From NCBI GenBank assembly GCA_033032175.1, contig CM065320.1, positions 10,354,001 to 10,418,000 of the forward strand: 64,000 bases of DNA, in the 5' to 3' direction. Below are positions 57,400-64,000 of the stretch, piece by piece. The notes below the pieces were generated by a model. It searched no databases and was not told the DNA's origin. It saw only the letters and a program-made list of their open reading frames with translations. Origin of the DNA: Saturnia japonica (Eukaryota; Arthropoda; Insecta; Lepidoptera; Saturniidae). The stretch's first letter is position 1. Each line of letters opens with the position of its first letter. A program made the position numbers and the translations under genes.

Positions 57400-57985
57400 T
57401 GTTGCGGACAGCGAGCAGGGCGAGCGAATAACGATAGTCTAATAGTATAAAATGAACAAGTAAATGAAATAATACGTGTTAGGAATAAGGTTTATAAATA
57501 CGTGTTAGGAATAGATATAATAATATGAACTGAATATGTGTGAATATGTGTATTTTAAAACGATTAGAATAAGAATATAGCTAGTTGTAAGTTTAAATGT
57601 ATAAATTTCACTAGTTGTAAGGATGAACCATGCCAGACTCGGAACATCTGGCATGGTGACTCATGGTACTGCCGAGAGCGCGCACACAGGGGGTGCGCGC
57701 TCATTGGCTGAGCGACGCCCCGCACGGAATCCATCGCACTACCGGTTGCGAGGCAAAGGGCGAGGTTAAATATAGCGGAGAGGGCGGCAGTACTGCGATC
57801 AGTTCGAGAAACACAACACCAGCAACAGCAAGCAGCGAATCTACAAGCAAACTACAGTCAAGAACGTTATTAAGAAACCACATTGTTACTACGAACTACT
57901 GTAACTTTGTAAGAAACAAGAATAAAACAAGCGCTATTAATTTAGCACACATTAAAATATTGTGGACGTCCTTTTATTCACAATA
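57400..57985 (+). repeat. BEL 3' LTR, intact
   Basis: 586 bp. The two hairpins recur at 57628-57656 and 57676-57702. The TATA-like box is at 57766-57775, initiator-like TCAGTTC at 57799-57805 and AATAAA at 57921-57926. It differs from the 5' LTR at two positions I can see (A for G at about 57604, A for T at about 57965). Confidence 0.93.
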
Positions 57986-57990
57986 GTACT

Positions 57991-58270
57991 TATAGCAAAA
58001 ATACTTATTAAAATTTTTGTCTGTCTCTCTTTTCCGGCTAATCTCCGAAACGGTTGGGCTGATTTTGAAGGGACTTTCACTGGCAAATAGATGATTTTAT
58101 AAGGCTAACTTTTATTTTAGAAAAACATTACGGTTCCACCCAAATAAAGTAATTAACATTTTTATCTTTAAAATAACCGGCGGGCGGCCAACGTGGTTGG
58201 AAGCGGAGTCACTACGATACCAACGGAATTCTGTACTCCACGCGACTGGAACCACGAGAACAGCTAGTAA
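57991..58270 (+). mobile_element. Helitron-like 3' portion
   Basis: It contains CTCCGAAACGGTTGGGCTGATTTTG and TTTTTATCTTTAAAATAACCGG (shared with 45760), and ends CACGAGAACAGCTAG before a T (about 58268). The BEL element is inserted close to its left side. Confidence 0.45.
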
Positions 58271-58559
58271 TTTATATAAAAACTTACATTTGCAGTAATA
58301 TATTTTGGTGAAAAGATACTCATGACATTTTAATATAGCATTGTCCAATACGTAAGTAGGTAAGCCAAGACAGAGGGAAGCCCTAGTGCGTGTTTATCTA
58401 CCGAGCGGCTGTAGGTAGTTATTTCAAGAACACTGCCGAGATAACGTACTGTTTATTTTAGTGCAATGTGTTGTATAGTAGCGTACTACCTCCTCCCCGC
58501 CAACGTCTAACACATAGGACGGTTGAGCACGAACTTGTACGACTATAGGTAGTCCTTTT

Positions 58560-58805
58560 TATTGAAGACCATTTTTACTACTATTATCGACTGACTATAG
58601 ATCCTGTCCTATGTAGATTTGGGTATTCTAGCGAGTTTTTGTAGAATCTCAGAATTCATTGTCCAAGTTATTATTTCAAATCCACTTGACTTGTGCACAA
58701 TAACCAAGCGTGACTATGCAAAATTCCACCTGTATTACACCATATAGGTTCAAACAACAACAATTTATGAATAAAAAGCAAAAACCACTATATGACAGTG
58801 AAATA
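58560..58805 (+). repeat. dispersed repeat family A, copy 4
   Basis: Shares GGTATTCTAGCGAGTTTTTGT, AAATCCACTTGACTTGTGCAC and CACCTGTATTACACCATATAGG with copies 1 and 3. Confidence 0.5.
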
Positions 58806-61800
58806 TTAGTAATTCTGGTAAGTGGGCTTAACCGCATCTCTTATATTGTTTAGTTACAAAGTTACCTTAGGTTACAAAGTTACTAACATTTACTCTTTGA
58901 TTTTTTTCTTTTTTCACGATTAGTTTCAGATTTAACATTTTCAGATTCGTCTTAAAAATTAATAACGAATATTTTTTGTTGCAAAAGACGAAACAACTGT
59001 TATTATGTTTCAGGCGAAAGTAGCAAAGAAATTTCTGATAAATTAATTACGATGGATTTTCGCAAAGTAACGTCTACATGAATTAAGTGTCAATTCGTAG
59101 TGATATTTTTAAATATCATATATAGGTTTCTAAAAATCTTGCCACTCTACAAATATAACGCAATATCAACAAATATTAATCGCAGTTCGTAAGTATATTT
59201 TATTACATAGCTTCATTATAAAAAACATGAAAAAAAACTTGTCAGACTGACATTTTGTTGTAGACTGTTTTTCGCTATTAAGTTTCATATTACTATTAAC
59301 ATGTAGGACTTAGCGGGTACGATAATTTTAAATCTGACGTACCAAGCTTGTTAAAGGGTAAATGATATTACCTGCTTATATGAAGTTAATAAGATATACA
59401 CATTTAAGTAAAAACATTAATTATCATAAATTTGATTTCTTTTAAAACTTATAATGTACGTCTAAATTGTAAACAACAATAATAAGTTTATGAACTTTTC
59501 CCAAAAAACTATAATTAATGTATGTATGTCGTTCATCATACGTTCGTCATACGTGTTCAACATGTTTTCATTACTATAATATTTTTTTAAAGAAAAACTT
59601 AAATATTCGATAATGAACAATAATACCAAAAGTACTGCCGGTAATGATTTAAAACTAATGACTATCTCCAATACTTCTATTTAGTACCTAATTCAATCCT
59701 GATACCGTGATGATTACGAAAGCAGGATTTAATCGATTCTATCTACGTCTTTAATAAAATAGAATCCACTGGGACCGATCGATGTAAGCACTCTCTCGTC
59801 GAGTTTATGTACCGGAAACCGAGTCGCCCCTAGTTCACTGCTACATTGTTTTGCTACCAAAATACCTAAACGACTACCCTTATTCCATTGTCAAGAGCCA
59901 AGAAGTTTGTCTGTATAGATTACTTTATGAAGTAATTCAAAGGGATCTACCGGTTTTGTATTAACAGGATTGCCCTTTAAGTATTTTCTTATCTAATCAA
60001 AATCGTAGGTACATAAATTGAATAGTAGTTTTAATTATTATAATAGTTTTGTATAAACTGAATAGCTAAAGGATTTATACGCAAGTATCGCTATATACTA
60101 TTTCTCAAAAGTGATTTTTGTGACAATGCTATATTTTCCCACTTAACTCTTCATCAAAAGTAATGATTCAAACATATTATAAAGGTAAGATTTATGTCAG
60201 TGTTAGGCAGTTAACATTAGGACTGTAGACTACATACCTATTATTAACGCACTATGGTATCAGATATATTATTTATCAAAGACGTTTTTTCCTGGCAGCG
60301 CCATAATTAATATCTTTGTTGATTCTGTACCAAATTAAAGTTTGAAACATCATTTTAAAGCGTATTTTCCCGCAACTGTTTTTTTTTAAATAATAATTAA
60401 TATGTAGGAGGCGCCATCTATTAACAATCTGCTTTAAATTGCTTAAACTCTATAAAGTGCGAAATATTCGGAGCCTACTTGTTATAAACACACATCTTAA
60501 ACTCACATTTAATTTAGTTGTCTTTGTAACTTGTTTATGTGTGTGACAAATAAATAATGCATTTTCTTTCTTTCTTTCATAGCGACAAAAAAAATTACCG
60601 AATTCGATAAGTTATTAATATTTGACTTCAATTCAGAAGCAATTCAATTCAATTCAGCTTTAGTTCAAAAAAATATAGATATTTTTAATTATTTTATGAG
60701 TAGGTAAAGCTAAAAGTAGTAAAGGTAAAATTATATGACATTATAATAATATTATATTATAATTATATGATTAATTTTATGCCGTATATATGAGCCAATG
60801 CCCGTATAACTATTATAGCTCATTTTTAGCCTTCCTATCACGAACAATAATTTGTGATTTTATTTCTCAAATCATCCTTTACTCGCCTTTTAATTTTAAC
60901 ACAACTTTTAATTAAAAATCCATCTTTTCATTATTTGTACAACATTTAAGTTTGAACAATATTAATGGACGTAAATCCTCTTTACGATGAATCTTTTTCT
61001 CAATTGTTTGTTTTCTTTTTTTGTAACAAGATTTTTTAGGACAGCTTTTAACTCGAGTGGATTTAAAATAAACAAACAAGTTAGTGAACGACAAAAAAAA
61101 TACTGAGTGTTGATACAATTTGTAGAGAATCCGTGGTGAGATCTACAAACAGGGGTGTCAAGTTGTAAGTGGAGTATAAAGATATGGTTTATACTTTGTT
61201 CATGATTCATTTTGTTAATATTTTTTCTTAAGATATATTATTTTATCTATTGTCTGAGATTCTTCTGCCTGCATTGCTAATAATATTTTTACTTTGAAAT
61301 GTACTTACCATGTTCAGCAGTATCATTGATCGAATTCTACTTGTATTAACATATTATGCTTCTGTCACCACTGATAACCCATAAAAAAAATTTCCAGACA
61401 TATAATATCACAATAAGAAGAGGTAGCAGTAGCTTAAGATGGATATTTTCGGATGGCAATCTGATCTACTTAAAAGAAATGTCAATATTATTCTACTGAT
61501 TCTGTCTTTTTATCTCTTTCATCCGTTGCTGGATTATACTTCACCAGTATCTCGCCCCGGCTACGTACGAATAGCAGAGTAATATATAATATAACACGTT
61601 ACGTACGAATAGCAGAGTAATACATAATATAACGGTTTACACATCTTCAACACTCATCATCATATTTGAGCTAATTTACACAAAACCTTAGATAATTATA
61701 CACCTAAACTTTCCTTATGAATCACTCCAATGAAAGATGAAAACCGTATGGAAATTCCTTCGGTAGTTTAGTTTATCGAGTTCAGACATACCAACAGACG

Positions 61801-61888
61801 TGGACTTTGTTTTATAGCATAGTACATATCTACATATACTTTTTTATATCTGACTTCACTGTTAGCCATAAGGTCCCAAGAAAATTCT
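58806..61888. other. intergenic, no gene seen
   Basis: About 3 kb of AT-rich DNA with only short chance frames. A TTTC run at 60561-60580 follows GTGACAAATAAATAATGC. A near-perfect duplication of TACGTACGAATAGCAGAGTAAT lies at 61563-61584 and 61600-61621. Confidence 0.3.
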
Positions 61889-62117
61889 CAAAGCTTTTAC
61901 AGCTTCACCGGGCTTGGGGAGGAACGCTGAAGGCACTCAGCCGCGAAAGCGTGGCAATATGCTCAAGGATGCCAAAGTGGACAAACCTCGGTTTGGGTTG
62001 TCGCCGGATATACAACAACATCGCGATCTGACTAATTCTCTATCCGTAGATTTCGAGCTAAACTAACTTATACATATAAACACCTTTCTGCCAGGAGGCA
62101 GGAAGAAAGAAACATGT
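61889..62117 (-). mobile_element. Jockey-like LINE 3' UTR fragment, inverted
   Basis: The minus strand matches the central 3' UTR of the LINE at 47543: the hairpin region (62060-62117), the GATCGCGATGTTG stretch and CGCTTTCGCGGCTGAGTGCCTT. It is cut before the A tail and no target duplication is visible, so it is older and truncated on both sides. Confidence 0.75.
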
Positions 62118-62367
62118 AATAAAAATTATAATAATAATCACTTATTTTTCACAATATTATACATTACATCCAATATAGTCGAACCCTGTCACCTAAACTA
62201 GGTGTAACCTGTGTATCAGGTAACAGTATCTTTCCCAATAAACAATGTGCATATTATTGTTTTTAGTGATTTGTAAATTTTTGAGTTATAGTTTACAAAT
62301 TGTTTGACAACCATCTGATGTTAAGTCGCGATATGGTCGAAGAAAGTATCAGTTTATTTATATACTA

Positions 62368-62620
62368 CTAGCTGTGGCCCACGGTTTCCTCCGTGTTATA
62401 TTTACGCACTGTAAATTTATTCGACCAACTCTCGAACATGCCGCCGCGCCACGCCTCGCCGCCCCGAAACTCATGTCCGTGTTGCCTATCGCTGTTCTCA
62501 CACTGTATTGCCTACAGCACAGGCCTACAGCTTGTCACATTGCTTGACGTTCATGTTCATGGTTACTGCTTAGATCCTTATGGTCGAAGAATGAACTTAT
62601 ATAGTAACCTTCCTCAATAA
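62368..62620 (-). mobile_element. Helitron-like end, minus strand
   Basis: On the minus strand a hairpin CACGGAGGAAACCGTG lies 11 bases before CACAGCTAG, followed by T: the Helitron 3' signature. The other end is not defined; the right limit given is approximate. The 75-codon + frame at 62393-62620 has no ATG-supported domain. Confidence 0.5.
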
Positions 62621-62857
62621 ATAGGTTATACAATGTAAAAATAATTATTCATATGAGTGGTTGTCCCAGGGATTAGAGCGTTCAAACAAAAAAACGATAC
62701 AATCTCTTAAGCTTTATATTTTATAGAATGAAGTCGCTTCCCGCTGTCTGTCCTCCATGTAAGTACGCTTAAATCATTTATTTTACGCAACGGATTTTAA
62801 TGCGGTTTTTACTAACATTTAGAGAATTTTTTACGGAAGGTATAATATAAATATATA

Positions 62858-63677
62858 CTAGCGGTGTGCCCGCGACTCCGCACGAGTTTGTTAATACGCA
62901 ATAATTATTTAAGTCCCTTTTATTTTTACTCTTATTGTTGACAATTCATATGCCGTATCAATCGAGGAGTGGCATGTATTTCCCGTGAGAAATTGTCATC
63001 AAAAACGATTGAAAACTATTATTCTAATGTACAATTTCTAATGCATTATTTTATTAATTCTTATAGCCTCTCAATTATAGTAGGTATGATGTATGTTTCC
63101 CGACTACAAAATTTGGTCAGAATCGGTTGAGAATTGATGAAAATGAAACTTTCTGAATTAAGTACTTTTTTTTTATTCTAGAAGTAATACTGACAATTCT
63201 TATAACCATTAATTATGTAAATAGGTAGACTTCCCGTGTATAAAATTTCATCGAAATCGGTTAAGAATTAATGAAATTTGAATTTTTTGAACGTTTCTTT
63301 TTTACGGTTCCTAAAACTTTTATTGAAAATTCTCATTACTTATCATTCATGGAATTACTTATACTTCCCGTGTACAAAATGAAATTAACGAAAACATATT
63401 TATTTTGTTTTTTTTTTTACATCATGTAAAACTAATATTGAAATTTCTTATACCCTATCAACTGACCGATGATGTAAGCATCCTGTGTACAAAATTTCAT
63501 AAAAATCAGTCAAGCCGTTTTTGAGTTAAATCCGGACATATAAACAGACAGACTGACGGACAAAAAAAAATTAATAGCATATTCGTGATCAGTATCGTTC
63601 TAAACTATGCGTATCGGGAAATTTTGGAAAAGTATTAAAAGTACAGACAGGAGTAGATACAGATTTATTAATATAGA
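62858..63677 (-). mobile_element. Helitron-like element, 820 bp, minus strand
   Basis: On the minus strand it starts TCTATATTAATAAATCTG after A and ends GGGCACACCGCTAG before T. Both ends match the element in VAMP7 intron 3 (20591-22337). Inside, blocks of about 110-120 bp repeat the phrase CCCGTGTA.AAAATTTCAT.GAAATCGGTTA on the + strand (63115, 63235, 63370, 63485). No coding frame. Confidence 0.65.
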
Positions 63678-64000
63678 TAGCTATATTTATACAATACCAA
63701 AAAAATAATCATAGATGGGTTTATCACTATGTGTATTTTGGTCGCAATCCCTACCACCCTGCTATATTACTGCATATGCACCGGCTGATTTCGAAACACG
63801 ACAACCAAAAGAAAATCATAGATGGGATTATTACTGTTTGTATGGTATTGACATTATATGCCAATATGAATCCAACACATTAACCGTCCCAATAAAACTT
63901 AAAAAAATTATTAAAATCGTACCTCGTTGTACCGGCCTACTGGTAGGTATTTTGAAAAACGTGAAACCCCTTTTATTCATTTCTTACCAAAAACATAAAT
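63678..64000. other. right edge, no gene seen
   Basis: AT-rich. A 30-bp phrase TATGCACCGGCTGATTTCGAAAC (about 63774) is related to one in VAMP7 intron 2 (18834-18856), so another old repeat is present. Confidence 0.3.

Larger units (their letters stand above)
47140..57990 (+). mobile_element. BEL/Pao LTR retrotransposon, internally deleted, with a nested LINE
   Basis: Two LTRs of 586 bp bound the element. The 5' LTR is split by a LINE (47145-47542 plus 52957-53144), and the 3' LTR is 57400-57985. Outside lie GTACT (47140-47144) and GTACT (57986-57990), a 5-bp target duplication typical of BEL/Pao. I count two differences between the LTRs, so insertion was recent. A probable primer-binding region follows the 5' LTR (53145-53170) and a purine tract GGGGGGAGAAC ends at 57399. 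The single gag-pol frame lacks RNase H and the first half of integrase. The element therefore depended on another copy for mobility. Confidence 0.93.

Overview
The window is AT-rich insect DNA, most likely from a moth or butterfly. Reasons: short spliced host genes (VAMP7 with four coding exons and GT-AG junctions), wide intergenic spaces, and transposons of the kinds common in Lepidoptera (Jockey, RTE and CR1-like LINEs, mariner, PIF/Harbinger, Helitron-like elements, BEL/Pao). Nothing bacterial (operons, Shine-Dalgarno sites, CRISPR) is present. Family names come from recognising protein motifs, not from a database search.

Host genes are few. (1) A minus-strand gene enters from the left edge. 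Its first coding exon (938-1169) encodes two membrane segments and a coiled coil, and a possible second exon lies at 1-83. (2) PYROXD1 (4823-6244, +) is a complete, uninterrupted flavoprotein gene. (3) VAMP7 (14869-22541, +) is a complete R-SNARE of 219 residues in four exons, with introns 2 and 3 filled by transposons. (4) A first coding exon of an unrecognised gene (31516-31739, +) ends at a strong splice donor and lies about 1.3 kb downstream of a GC-rich, CpG-rich block. Its later exons are not seen.

The rest is mobile DNA. DNA transposons: a DD41D mariner with perfect 32-bp inverted repeats (1573-2873), a broken DD34D mariner (25629-26910) and a fragment of a relative (6658-6941), a Harbinger deletion derivative with TTA target duplication (23144-23648), a TA-flanked MITE (41185-41383) and other fold-back elements. 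A set of Helitron-like elements shares the pattern A|TC...CTAG|T (17048, 20591, 40443, 44645, 62858 and partial ones). Retroelements: 5'-truncated copies of one Jockey-like LINE (8364, 9423, 61889), RTE-like fragments (10308-12700), Jockey and CR1-like remnants, and a tRNA-like SINE.

The most informative locus is 47140-57990. A young BEL/Pao LTR retrotransposon (two 586-bp LTRs with two visible differences, 5-bp target duplication GTACT) carries a single gag-pol frame that has lost RNase H and the first half of integrase without losing the reading frame. A full-length Jockey-like LINE (47543-52945) then inserted into its 5' LTR, between a TATA-like box and an initiator-like motif. The LINE's 3' UTR holds a long hairpin whose arms differ between copies yet still pair, which suggests a selected RNA structure.

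I see no clear new defence or metabolic system. The best leads are the covarying LINE hairpin, the LTR promoter split by the nested LINE, the in-frame-deleted BEL polyprotein and the Harbinger derivative.
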